A stretch of DNA of 64,000 nt from Ichthyophis bannanicus (Eukaryota; Chordata; Amphibia; Gymnophiona; Ichthyophiidae). The notes beneath the pieces were generated by a model. The model saw only the letters and a list, made by a program, of their open reading frames with translations. It ran no database searches and was not told where the DNA came from. The DNA is taken from NCBI GenBank assembly GCA_033557465.1, contig CM066048.1:19630305-19694304 (forward strand). Reading direction: 5' to 3'. The position numbers were made by a program, and so were the translations under genes. Below are positions 19,723 to 31,173 of the stretch, one piece after another; position 1 is the stretch's first letter, and each line of letters begins with the position of its first letter.

Positions 19723-21256
19723 TGTTTCCCACCATGTATCCCAGTGGGTTCAAGAAATGTGACCACTGCAGTCAAACCATGTCAGTAATAGACACCCATG
19801 ACTGCTGAGCCTATGCTGCCTGGGACAAGACCATGACAGCACCTCCTGCGACCTGTGAGGCCATGACTCCTAAGACCAATAAAAAGAGGTCAGAGTTGCA
19901 GGAAAAACTGTTCCCAAGGTCCGACTCAGCACCGTCCTTCCCGATGCCGAGCTCCAAGCCCAGCACTTCCCATGAGGCCTGAGTATCCTCTTAAGTCCCA
20001 TGGCGACAGCTCCTCCGAGAAGACCTCAGACCCCGAGAGAAAGAAGAAAAAATCCTCGAAGTCTATTGAGGTTCCACCAGAGAAACCCATTAAAACCCCT
20101 CGGAGGGACTTGGGCAGCTCTAAGAAGTGCCCTACCAAGATCCTCAAAAAGGATTCCTCGGCCAGTGGAGACCATGCGAGGTTCTTTGAGACTGTAGTCT
20201 TCGTCAAGGATGCAGTTGCAAGAGTGCAGGTGCCACACCCAAGATCCTGTGTCCACGCCGAAAGCTGTAAAGCCTTCTGGCTTGGAAAACAGAATGGTGG
20301 CCCTGGAGCAGAACATCACTGCTATCCTGGCCTTGTAGCAGGCAATGATGGCTGGTTTGTCTGCATCATCTGCCCCGATGACAGGCCCCCTTGACTGCAG
20401 GGGTGGGGTCCCAGTCATTGAGCCAAGCTCAGAGCATCACCGGCCTCGGGTAAGTCCTCAGCGCTTGTCGAGGTCCCGATCCTGTTCTTTGGGAATCCGA
20501 TCTTCCCCGGCAAGTTTCCACGACTCAGACCCCAGGCCTTCTGGAGGCCCCAGGCCCCTTGGCACTGGGCTCAAGGCAAGGAGTTGCAGGGCCTCGGATT
20601 TGTTGTCCCCTGCCTACTCTGAGTGGGAGACCGACAACGAGGAATCCACGGAAACCAGGCGGCACGAGACATCTTCTCGGACCCGTCTCCCCTGGCGCCC
20701 CTCTCCTCCAGAGGATGTGGCCTTCCACATCTTTGTCAGGGATATGGCCAGAGCCGTCTTGTGCAAACAGAGGTGGAGGAAGACCCATGCGCCAAAGAGC
20801 TGGAGATCCTCCAGTACGAGTCTCTACCCAAGGAAACTCTCACAGTGCCGTTGCCACAGATTCTCAAACGGCTCCTGTTGAGAATGTGTGAAACCCCAGC
20901 ATTGGTACCGGTGGTCAGTTCATGCTTCGACACCATGTACTGTCAGGAAGTGGCCCGGGTTCCAAAAACCCCAACTCGCACATAACTCCATGGTTTTCGA
21001 GTTAACCATGCAACAACTCAAGAGCCAAAAGACCCATTCTTCTGTTCCCCCTGGTAGGGAAGCTAAGTGCTACCAGGGCTCGATGCTGGGGTGTTGGATT
21101 CAGGCCTATGAGTTATACATAGGCATGTACCTCAAGGCCCTAACCCAGGAGTTGTCCGGGTTTTCAGCAGGACTTACTGGGGAAGGCTTTCAATGGTTCC
21201 AATCCCTGACCTCCCACATCAAGGGCTGCTCTAAGTTCCTTTCCTGGGCAGCCTAC
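19723..21256 (+). pseudogene. DIRS-5 gag-like ORF1, 5' part
   Basis: It begins near ATG 19723 (MFPTMYPSGFKKC) and contains CDHCSQTMSVIDTHDC, the first half of the DIRS gag zinc-like module, before a TGA at 19806-19808. The conserved C-terminal gag appears in other frames: KELEILQYESLPKET and LLLRMCETP (20790-20900), then NSMVFELTMQQLKSQKTHSS, PPGREAKCYQGSML and IGMYLKALTQEL (20985-21250). It is interrupted at 21256, within the motif AAYDGFE of the other copies, by ERV-2. Confidence 0.78.
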
Positions 21257-21942
21257 TGTGAGAGCCAGAAGGGAAAGAGTTAACACAAAGAACATCTATA
21301 ATGTGTCCAAATTGCTGGCATTTGTACTGCATGTGCGTTGTGTGTGATGCTATAGGTATTAGGTGACATCAGATGGAAGAAATGTGAGAAAAAACACACT
21401 TATCTACAGAGCACAGGAGAGAGAAGACATCATTAGCATGGGTATGCCAGTTTGACATGGGGCCTACTGAGGCCTAGTGTGGAAACTGTCAGACTATCAG
21501 AGAACTAATAAGATACATATTTTCTATATTTCTTAAAAATAGGGGATGGAAAAACAGACAAGGTGGAAAGTTGAATTGGTGGGAAAAGGGTCAGATAACA
21601 AGGAATAAATCTGACAAAGGCCTGAGCACATGTTTATACACAAGGCCATAAGGATCAACAGGTCAGCAGGAATGGGAGTGCAGATATGACAGGACAAAGA
21701 AAGGAATGAAAGAGAAAATCCAGATGCCTGGAATAAAAAATAAAGGGACTATTTGGAAAGAAAACTATATAACAGGACAGAACTTTTAAAGACTGGGAAT
21801 TTACACCCCATTTTCTGAAGAAGGTGGTTTGTAAATTTCCACTGTATGTTTGCTAATGAGTGAGTGAGTATGTGTCTGTTGTCTGTGTGAAAGGGTTTCC
21901 TTAGTTTATCTTTGAGTGTAGCTAGGAATCTCACTGTCATAT

Positions 21943-22068
21943 AATTATTTATTTAGACAGATTTGTATGCCACCTTATCCTTCAATCAAGGTGGTCACGT
22001 CACATCACATCACAATTGGAGGGTTACATTTAACATTAGGGTACTTATAAACATTTAGACATTACATA
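21943..22068. other. Insertion present only in the 5' LTR of ERV-2
   Basis: Between TCACTGTCATAT and ATATCCTTCTCT the 5' LTR has about 125 bp missing from the 3' LTR (junction at 43594). It begins AATTATTTATTTAGACAG and contains CCACCTTATCCTTC and AAGGTGG. The TTTA-rich start suggests a small SINE or LINE 3' scrap in minus orientation, but I cannot classify it. Confidence 0.6.
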
Positions 22069-22402
22069 TATCCTTCTCTTTCACTGTGCTAGGATCTGTC
22101 GATGGACAGGAAATCTCTTAGTTACTTTATAGCTGTAATAAGAGGGTGAGGGAATACTCCAAGTTAATTTGTATTTAGTTCGTTTTGGTTGTGCTACCTA
22201 TATGCTTGCTTGTGTGATATAAGAAATAAAGGATTTTATTTGTTAAAAGAATCTGTGAGAATTTTGTGCCAGGTACAAGTATAATCTGCATGAGGTATGG
22301 TTTATTGGGAGGAGATGGTAAGCCCTCCCTGTATGTATATGTAAGGTTTTTGTTTTCCCTTTTGCACGGAGGAGGGGTGGCAATCTGCCTGGCCAATGGA
22401 CT

Positions 22403-22444
22403 GCCCCCCCCCCCCCCCCCCCCCCCACCCCCCCCCCCCCCCCC
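22403..22444 (+). repeat. Poly-C tract in ERV-2 5' LTR
   Basis: About 40 C with a single A. The 3' LTR has only CCCTCCCCC at the same place (43908-43916), so the tract expanded after integration or is an assembly or sequencing artefact of a homopolymer. Confidence 0.95.
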
Positions 22445-22456
22445 GGTTCCGTACAC

Positions 22457-22474
22457 TGTTGCCGAAACCCAGGA
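22457..22474 (+). promoter_or_regulatory. ERV-2 primer binding site, tRNA-Phe-like
   Basis: TGTTGCCGAAACCCAGGA starts one base after the LTR and differs at two positions from the canonical retroviral tRNA-Phe site, which begins TGGTGCCGAAACCC. Confidence 0.75.
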
Positions 22475-22745
22475 CCGTCACGGTCTTTGATGGCTTCGGA
22501 CGCAGCGTCGAGAGGTTTTGAGGGATTTTTTTCCCTGGATTAGGTAAGCCGCAGATTTTTCATTTATTTCTAAGCATAGTATTTTAGCTATTGTCTTTAT
22601 TGTCTCTTTTGGACAAAGCAATTTAGTGAACCTATTTTACCAGTGATAGGCTTACACACTATAAAGCTGCTATATAGTTCTGAACACTAGGATTTTTTTT
22701 CTCTTTTTATTTCCCTCTCTTTTCCTATAAAGAGAATCCTTTAAT

Positions 22746-24763
22746 ATGGGATGGGGTAAGGACACAACAGAGATCCCTGAGGATTCCCCCTTAGGGCACC
22801 TATTAAAGGAGGTGGCGGAGCTGGATAGGAAATTAGTGAAGGAGTGCCACTGGAAATGGGTGAAAGGAATGCAGGGACTGACTAAACCTTGGCCACAATT
22901 TGGGAAAGAAGATAGGGACAGTCTGGCAGATGTCCAGATTTTGATAGAAGCCACCAAACTAAAAGTAAAAAGCAAAGAGAAACATATGCCGTGTTTAAAA
23001 CTTTGGGCTAAGTTAGGAAGGCTGGAGGAGATTAAAAATACACTGCCCCACCTTATGCCCCGGCAGTAAAAACCTTGATGCTTACAGGTCAGGAGGGTGC
23101 TTCTGCTCTGCACAGACTGGTGGCTGATGGCTACCAGCAGCCACCGCTGCAGACGCCAGTAGAAGACTCTCGTGGAGCTAGGGAAAAGCAGCCTAGTGCA
23201 CTCATTCAGCCAACAGAGACTCCCTATCAGGAAGCCCAGAGAGAGCTGCAGATTAGAGAGTAGGAATCAGGTTCAACAAGAAGCAGAATCCCAGTGGATG
23301 AGGGTAGAGGGAACATTGAAATCCACCAAGGTGGAGCCACCCCCGGGGAAAAGAAGATGAGACAATTAACTCGGGAGCTGAGAGAGGTAGAAAGGGAGAT
23401 ACAGAATCTTAGGAAGCCAGTATATGATACGGATTTACAATCCACCTCCCTTAAGTCAGAGGGAAGGAGACAGACATGAATGGAACTTAGAGGGACTGGG
23501 AGGAGAGTTGTTAAGCTCACAGCGGTCCCCCAGGATTACTTTGACAGCCGATAAGTGGCTGCAGGCTTTAGATACATCAAGGACTCAGGAGAGAATGAAT
23601 GTGTGTGTGAAGGCAAATTTAACCCCTTGTGAAGAAGTGCAGGGCAAAGAACAGAGTGGACTGTATGTGTGGAAGTGGAGTGATTGTTTGGCAAGATGGA
23701 CAGAGGGTCTATCTTTGCATCTCACTCCCTGCCGAGACAGGGTAGTTTTGAACCCCAGGATATGGATTTGGCTAGGAAATGCATTGTGGGGGGCATGGAG
23801 GACCCTCAGTGGGACTCTAAATATATGAAGGAAGGGTTGGAAGTATGGGAAAAATATGAAAAGAAGGGACCGTCAGTGAAAGCATGCCCCTGGTGTTAAA
23901 TCCACATCCAGGAGCAGCAAGGAATCCACCTTTAGTAAAATATGTACCATGGAGCTTTATGGATATGGAAAATGTGGCTAGGGCATTGCCCCCCTTAGAG
24001 GAGAGCTACCTCTTGGATAGCGAAGTTTGAGGAATGTACTGCAGGACATCAGATTGCCCTCGGTGATCTGAAAGGTATTTTGGCTAGGTTAATTCAGGAG
24101 AGAACAGAGGAGGTATTTAGGCTGGCAGGATTGCAGGCTGTCACCCTGCAGGATCACAGGTTTGATGGGGCTGGGATGGCTCAATATAGGCAGAGGTGGT
24201 GGGCAGCTCTTCGGGTCATGTACCCAGATGTGCAGGATTTTGGGGTAGTAGGATCTGGAAAGAGGGACAAGGAGTGTATGAGTGGGTGAGTGAAATACAA
24301 CAGGCTTGGCAACGTGAGACTGGGCATCCATGGGATGCAAATGGACATGCTGTGTTTTTCCAGATAATGAAAGCCGGTTTGCCAGCGGAGGTGCAGAAGG
24401 TTTTAGAGGGAGTATTGGGATTGCCACATATGAACTGGAATGTTATTCTATCACACATTGATCATTTTGTGAAGCAAAGGGCTAGCACAAAGGAGAAAAA
24501 AGAAAAAGGTGCCCGGGGAGCAGAGGTTCGGGCATTGGGCCAACAAGTGGTGGAGTTAGGATGTCAGCTAGCGCAGGTCATGTATAGAGGGGCAAGAGAA
24601 GAGAGGAGAAGATACCAGCACCCTATAGGAACTTGTGGAGGGCCCTAGGTGGCTGCCTGGGCAGCAGGATGAAGAGTTCAGAGATAGGGGAAGAGGAGGG
24701 CCTATGAGAGAAGGACCCATATGCTGGAACTGTGGACGTCAGGGACATTTTAGCAGGGAATGT
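22746..24763 (+). pseudogene. ERV-2 gag
   Basis: A matrix-like start (MGWGKDTTEIPEDSPLGHLL, 22746-23069) has Gly at position 2 for myristoylation. The middle is broken into short frames across 23075-23900. Capsid-like sequence appears at 24080-24290 and 24196-24648 (RQTG-like PWDANGHAVFFQIMKAGLP and VQKVLEGVLGLP). The nucleocapsid has one clear CCHC knuckle, CWNCGRQGHFSREC, at 24722-24763. Repeated frameshifts separate the domains. Confidence 0.75.
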
Positions 24764-24837
24764 GATCGAGGGGAGACAAGGGGACAGGCAATGCTGACTG
24801 GCACAAATTGGTAAAGCCGACCCTTACATTAAGGGGA

Positions 24838-25529
24838 GGGTCGAGGGTGTGGAAATGGTGTTCATTTTGGACACTGGAGCCACTGTGTCCACCATAGGGG
24901 CAGAAGGAGATAGGCCAATCCCTTTATCAGGAAAGAAATTAAGAACAGTAGGATTCACTAAAGAATCCAAAAGTCTGTTACACCCAACCTTTAGACATTG
25001 TGATAGAAGGAACTAAGGTGGTAGACCCCCCCTTCTATATGCACCAGAGTCACCAACCAATCTTTTAGGAAGGGATTTGTTGGGGAAATTTGATATCCAG
25101 ATACAATGTACTATGTGTCCAATTAGGTTGCCACTGAAGTTAAGAATCCCCCAGGCACACAGGTGGGAGGAACAGAATCCAGTATGTATTTTAGACAAAG
25201 AATCAGCAGAACACTTGCAGCAGCTGGTAGTTCAGGTGTGGGGAGATAAGGTGGTGAATTTAAAACCTTGCCGCCCGATAATGTGGTCGCTTTTGCAGTG
25301 CCCAGAGAAATGGGAGACAGAGATTAAGCGGGTTCAGGTATTGTCCCTTAATTATCAAGAGGAATGTGGAGCAGTGTATGCAATAGGATCTATGGATGGC
25401 TGTGAGGACATGTGGTGGGTAACAGTAGTATTTCGGAGAGGGGGGAGCACTTCAAAGGACCTGATTTGGCTTTTGAAGCGCCAAGTGGAGATGAGAGGGG
25501 AAATAGAAGGAGAAGAATATCCTTTATAG
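24838..25529 (+). pseudogene. ERV-2 aspartic protease and pro-RT spacer
   Basis: The active-site loop FILDTGATVSTI (about 24865-24897) and the flap-distal LLGRDLLG motif (about 25060-25085) identify a retroviral protease. The two lie in different frames, with a frameshift between. A 150-codon open segment (25077-25529) continues to the linker before RT; its role is unknown. Confidence 0.75.
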
Positions 25530-25622
25530 GGATTCTTTTTAACAGGAACAGTTAAGGATGAGGATTTCTTTCCTGATCTGGAGCCACATGAATACTTTCC
25601 GTATCAATGGCATCAGTTCAGT

Positions 25623-27121
25623 TTGGGATCTGAGAAATCCTGGGAGGTAGGATCCAGGATTATGGATCAGGGCCCCCCCCCCCCCTCTTCCAAGGTATGG
25701 GCAGTGAATGATTTAGATGTGGGATTACATCGGGAGATAAAAGCAGTAAAGATTATTCTTAAGGAGGGGTGTAAAGGGCTGAGGGTGAAGCAATATCCTC
25801 TGTCAGCAGAAGCATGCAGGGGAATCAGAGAGCAGGTAAAAGAATTGGTGAAGCAAGGAGTTTTATACTGCACCCGGAGCCCCATATGCCCAAAACGTAA
25901 GCCTAATGGTAAGTGGAGGTTGGTTCAGGATTTGAGAAAATTGAATGAATTGGTGGTAGTGGAGTTCCCAGTAGTACCAGATCCATTGGGAATGTGGATA
26001 GGAGACAGTCCCCTGTATGAGTGGTTTTCTGTGGTGGATTTAAGCAATGCCTTTTGGACCCTGCCATTAGCCAAGGTTTCCCAGGAATTGTTTGCATTTG
26101 CGTACGAAGGGCAGCAGTACACCTGGTCCCGACTACCACAGAGGTATGTCAAGAGTCCCTCAGTTTTTAACAGTTTTGAGTCAGGATCTGCAAGATTTTA
26201 GAGAGAGATGGGAGGGGAATTCTGTGACGTTGCAATATGTGGATGATCTTATGCTATGCACAGACACGCTGGAGAAGCATGAGGAAGCCATGGCGGATTT
26301 GTTACAGGTTTTAGGGGCACAGGGCTATAAGGTTAGTAAGAAGAAAGTCCAAATGTGTCAGCAGGAGGTAGTTTTCCTTGGACAGAAGGTGTCAAGAGAA
26401 GGGAGGAGTGTGGCAGAAGACAGGGTTAAGGGCAGTAGCAAAACTCTAGACAGTAACCCAAGTGCGTATGCTCCTAGGGCAATTGAATTTTTTTAGGCAT
26501 TGGGTGCCCCATTATACTGCAAGAACAGCAGGTTTAAGGAATTTGTTGAAGAGCATGGGACCTAAGGATGGAAAGAAAGCAGTGGCAGTATCCCCTGAGG
26601 AATGAGCACGGGTGGAGAGTTTGATTCAGGATATAACAGCTCAGCCATTAGATAGCCCTATACCTGGTCGACCTTTGGTCATTCATGTCACCCAGGATGA
26701 CCAGGGTTGGACAGCGGTTGTGACTCAGGAGGAGGATAAGGGAGGGAGAGGTCCCCTTGCATTTCTTTCTTACACTTCCCAGTCTGCTGAATTGTTGGCA
26801 GTGCTTTAAGCTATTGCTTTAACCATTTCAGATCCTGTGACAATTATTTCCGATTCCAAATATGTAGTGAACACTAACAGAATATTTACAGATGTAGGAC
26901 AGGATTTAAACAGGGTTGTGGGAAGGCAGTACAGCATTTCTCTGCTAATTTTGCTTCAGGAAATGCTAGCAATTAAACATACTCTAGCAGTACCAATAGC
27001 AGTTGTTAAATGTAAAGCACATCAAAGGACAGGAGAACACTGTGAATGGAATAATCAGGCAGATTCTTTAGCTAAACAGACAGCGGGATGGCTCCACCTG
27101 AGCTGTCTCCTCAGGCTGTGA
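25623..27121 (+). pseudogene. ERV-2 reverse transcriptase and RNase H
   Basis: RT motifs in order are KQYPLSAEACRGI, CPKRKPNGKWRLVQDLRKLN, WFSVVDLSNAFW (catalytic Asp) and, after a frameshift near 26130, LQYVDDLMLC (catalytic Asp pair, 26235-26265) and EVVFLGQKVS. RNase H follows in two frames: VIHVTQDDQGW (the usual first Asp position is occupied by TQDD), SYTSQSAELLAVL (Glu) with a TAA, then IISDSKYVV (Asp) and NNQADSLAK (Asp). The order and motifs fit gamma/epsilon-like retroviruses. Confidence 0.85.
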
Positions 27122-27235
27122 CATTACGGTCTGGAGGGGAGACAGAGTTGTAGGATTTACTGATAGGCACACAGACCACAGTTACAGCAGAAGAGAAAAT
27201 GGAAAGCAGCAGGATGTGAAATCAATCAGAGAGGT

Positions 27236-28027
27236 TTGTGGGCACACCCAAGCGGAGCATTGTGCATATCTCTAGTTGCACTACAGCTGGTGTTGCCATC
27301 TCTGCATGGAACGGCGCATCAGTCTCCCAGAGCTATGCTTGGAAAATTAAGAGAGAGTTGGTGGTGTCCAGAGATGAAGCAAACTGTGATTCAATATGTG
27401 TCTTTGTGTAAAATATGCTCAAAGGACAATTCTTATGCTATGTGAATAATCCCCATCGGAGCTATGTTACCATGTCCTTCAGGACCTTTTCGAAATCTTC
27501 ACATTGATTTCACTGACATGCAGATTCTGATACATGGATACAGTTATTTGCTAGTGTGCGTATGTGCTTTCTCTCAGTGGAATGAAGCCTTCCCTTGCAG
27601 GAGAGAAACTGCAGGAATAGTAGTGAAGCACCTGGTGGAGGATATTATTCCCAGGTTTGGTTGTCCTCAAAGTCCAGACAGATAATGGCACACTTTCATA
27701 ATAAATTAATTCAGAAACTTACTGAGGGGTTGGGGGTGTAACATTCTTTTGTTTGTGTTTACAGGCCAAAAGCAAAGACTGGTGGAGAGAGTTAATGGAT
27801 TACTAAAGACAACGCTTCATAAGATTTTACATTCTACAAATTTGAATTGGCTAACAGCTTTACCTTTTGCTTTGTTTTCTCTCAGGAATTCCCCATTGAA
27901 GGCCTATCATATGACACCCCACCAGCTTGTTACTGGTCGATCACTGTCCTCCCCAGTGCTTCAGGTAGCCTCAGCTGTTTCAGCAAACAGTGACACCTAC
28001 TGGACAGCTCTCCAGGCAGCGATATGA
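27236..28027 (+). pseudogene. ERV-2 integrase
   Basis: The N-terminal zinc module is recognisable (LHGTAHQSPRAMLGKL, then CKIC; 27300-27425). The catalytic core has FRNLHIDFTDMQ (first Asp), VQTDNGT (second Asp, near 27675, in another frame) and RLVERVNGLLKTTL (Glu, near 27780). At least three frame breaks occur. The domain order and spacing to env match a complete retroviral pol. Confidence 0.83.
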
Positions 28028-28245
28028 GATCGCCTTCCACCTAATACAAACACTGAGGAACATCTCTCATAGAGCCCAGGGGACTATGTGTATCTAAAGA
28101 ACTATACTCGGTCCTGTTGGACTGAGCCATTCTTTGTTGGTCCTTACCAGGTTACTGTGGTCAACCCCTTGGCTTTGCAGATGGAAGGATCTTTGTAGTG
28201 GCATCACATTACCAGAGTGCGACCAGCTCCTTACATTGAGACAGC

Positions 28246-28880
28246 ATGAAGTCTCTGTGGACCTTTGTGGAACTCTTTGGGGTGGTATGGGCATTGTTGC
28301 ATTCTTATACTCCATCATTGCATTCTAACACATGGTATCAGGAAACTAAGCTTTTGAGTAATACTACAAATAGTATAGTATGCAGATCTTCGCCCCCTTC
28401 TGCTCTCTCTGGAGAGTACTTAGTGGCTGAACCTGTGCCTGCTATTGATGCCTTATGTCTGTATACAGCCATGCATCCGGGGAGTGAGACTCTCCTGTCT
28501 AAGATGCCTCACTATTGTGAATTTTTGAATATACTAGTTCAGCAGATGTATGACAATGGTAATCAGAATTTGGGTATGTGGTTTAAACATCCCCTTTACC
28601 CAGTGGTTAGGGGTTTTTTTTCTAAAAACTGTTTATCAAAATGTTTGATTCAATGTTCTACACATTTAGCTTCTATTGTATTTTCATATCATTCTGGTAG
28701 GGTTAGACCAGAACCCCTACAATTCTCCTTTGCTGCATCAGCAAATTTTACATTTTGTTACAAGGGTTCAGGAAGTCTTTGGGGATTTCTCCCTCATGCC
28801 GATATTATTTACCTTTTTCTAATTCGTCTCCCTCTTTCACGGCTGTGTATTACCAATGTGGATCTCGTGTGTATGCTTAT
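28246..28880 (+). pseudogene. ERV-2 env, surface-subunit part (5')
   Basis: From ATG 28246 an open frame of about 211 codons runs to the DIRS-3 junction, with only the insertion truncating it. A hydrophobic N-terminus (FVELFGVVWALLHS) could be a signal peptide. Several Cys residues and N-x-S/T sites (NTTNS, NFT) follow. Just before the junction a neighbouring frame has CGSRVYAY, resembling the conserved CG.RAY region of class I Env. The env start overlaps the region after integrase, as expected. Confidence 0.7.
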
Positions 28881-29060
28881 ATCTCCAGGAATAAGCAGGA
28901 ATGTAGTCATCACATATGGGTATCGTCGGTACCGACGGAACCTGCGCGGGAATGCTCCCCAGCGTCCAATTAGAATGCTTTTGGGAGCATCCCACAGTGC
29001 CTGCGTGCTGCCTTCCCGCCTTTCCCAACTGCCTCTCTCCAGTTCTTCTTTTTCCGCGGA
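28881..29060 (+). repeat. DIRS-3 left inverted terminal repeat
   Basis: It contains CATCACATATGGGTATCG and GGAATGCTCCCCAGCGTCC and is inverted relative to 41840-42023 (GGACGCTGGGGAGC-like on the minus strand). The match is close, including the TTTTGGGAGCATCCCAC segment. Confidence 0.85.
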
Positions 29061-29264
29061 GCCAGCAGGTCGTGTTCCTGTCACCGCAGAAGAATTTCTT
29101 TATTTTCTTATTTCTTTTTGTGGTCGCATCTGCCTTCTTCGACGCTCTACCGGTACCGCCGGTCTTTCTTTTCTTATTTCTAAAAAATATATATATATAT
29201 TTCTTTTCTATTTTCTTCAGGTGCACCCGCCTTTTTGGGCCTTAGGCCCAAAAACGTCCTTAAC

Positions 29265-31104
29265 ATGGAAAAACCTGCCTCAGGTTTTAAAAAGTGCACC
29301 AAGTGTGGCGGTACCATTTCCGTCACCGACACCCATAAATGGTGTTTAAAATGTTTAGGTCCTGACCACTCCATCACGGATTGTGTGTCCTGTGCCATGA
29401 TGTCTAAAAGAGGTCGGCAGAACCGAGCTGCCAAGCTCAGTACCCTGTTTCCCTCTGATGCAGCTTCGGTGGCATCGACGTCTTCCAGGGCTTCCTCTTC
29501 CTCCCGTGGATCTCAGGTAACTAAACATAAATCCAGCCGGTCCTCGAAGGGTAGATCTCCTTCTAAGCATCGAGATGCCTCTGGCGTTGCCCTCGAGGAT
29601 TCTGCACCGGCAAAATTACCCCGGCGGGAGGCTTCGGCTTCCAAAGCATTATCGGGGTTCCAGGATGTTCTAGATGGCTCAGCCTCAACAGATCTCCTGG
29701 TGCCATGCTCTGGGGTACCGGTGGCTTCCACCGGTACCGACTTCCAGGCATTGGCGGCGTCCATGGACCAGAGAATTCTGAGCTTGGAACGCAGTCTGGT
29801 GGCTTTCCTTGCGGCATCGACACCTTGGGTACCGTGACAGACAGCTCCACCGGTACTGGCACTAGCACCGGTACTGGCACCGGTACCGATAGCATCGGCA
29901 TCGGTGTCTGCTATGCCAGTACTCTGTCCTACGATGCCCTCCGGTACCGATTCCCATACCCGGTACCGACCTTGGTCGGTACGGGTATCGGGCTCTGCAG
30001 GAGCATCCGGACAGACGATACTTCGAGTCCTCAGAAGAATCTGAGGATTCTGAAAGTTCTGTTGATGCAGAGATACTTCTTCCACAGGAGTCCTCCTCCC
30101 CTAAACGCAGGATGTCTCCTCCAGAGGACATGTCTTTCCAAGACTTTATCAGAGAGGTGGCTCGGGGCCTGTCCATCACTGTGGCCCCTGAAACAGAGCC
30201 AAGGGCCAAGGAGTTGGAAATTTTACAATATCCCAAAACTCCTAAGGAGGCAGCTACCTTACCAATTCATGAGATTCTATATGATCTCATGTTGAGGATG
30301 TGGGAAACACCTCTTACCACCTCTCCTCATTCTCATAGGTTAGATACTATGTATCGTGTCCCTCCTTGTCCTGGGTTCCATAAGACTCAGCTTCCTCACC
30401 ACTCTATTGTGGTTGAGTCAGCTATGAGAAGGATTAGAAGTGCAAAAAGACATGCCTCTAATCCTCCAGGATGTGAATGCAGAACCCTGGATGCTTTTGG
30501 ACGTAGAGTCTTCCAAGCTTCCATGCTTGCTGCATGAATCAGTTCCTATAGTCTCTACATGGGAATGTTCCTAAAGGAGGTCACAGATAATTTACAGACT
30601 TTAAGTCCTTTCATTGCTGAAGATAAAAAACAAGACTTTCTCACTTGGGTCAAACATGCCCAAGATGTGTCTAAATTCTCCAACCGTGCAGCCTTTGACT
30701 GCTTTGAGTGTATAAGAGGAACCTTGGCTATTGCCATAGGTGCACGTAGAATTGCTTGGCTTCAGGCATCTGATTTAGAGCTCTGGGTACAAGATAAATT
30801 GGGAAACATCCCTTGTACTGGTGAGAACCTGTTTGGGAAAGATTGGCAAGAGAAAGCCAATGAAATGGATGCTGAAAATTCCACCTTGGATAGACTATCC
30901 AAGTCCACTGCTGATCCTGTTAGAAAAAAGTTGTTCAAGAAAACACCTTTTTCTAAAAAGAAGAGATTTTATCCTGCTTATACTCAGCAGGCATCTTCTG
31001 CAGGTCAGTTTTCAACCAAACGGCAGCAACTACCCAAACAGAAGAAAGCAAAGGCTGCTAGGCCTCCTCCGGCTCAGCAGCCTCAGCCGCCTCAGGGCCT
31101 TTGA
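29265..31104 (+). pseudogene. DIRS-3 gag-like ORF1
   Basis: ATG 29265 begins MEKPASGFKK, followed by the Cys/His module CTKCGGTISVTDTHKWCLKC and GPDHSITDCVSC. A Ser/Lys/Arg-rich linker extends to about 29640. The first frame ends at 29837. The conserved C-terminal half is open in two further pieces: 30112-30537 (PPEDMSFQDFIREVARGL, LEILQYP, LMLRMWETPL, LPHHSIVVESAM) and, after a TGA at 30535-30537, 30559-31104 (MGMFLKEVTDNLQ, WVQDKLGNIPCTGENLFGKDW, basic C-terminus KKTPFSKKKRFYPAY). A GGTACCG-rich low-complexity stretch lies at 29715-29985. Confidence 0.83.
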
Positions 31105-31173
31105 CTTTCGGCTCGAGAACGTAGCCTTTCTGGTTCTGGAAGGACCAGAACCGTCCACCATTCCAGGAAGGTT

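Larger units (their letters stand above)
21257..22455 (+). repeat. ERV-2 5' LTR
   Basis: TGTGAGAGCC to GTTCCGTACA, 1199 bp. It is longer than the 3' LTR because of an extra segment near 21943-22068 and an expanded poly-C run (22403-22444). By eye the first 240 bp differ from the 3' LTR at roughly one position in fifteen, with much closer agreement afterwards. Confidence 0.9.

Noticed and set aside
22175..22490. Poly-Gly and poly-Pro frames
   Set aside because: They are translations of the poly-C tract in the ERV-2 5' LTR.
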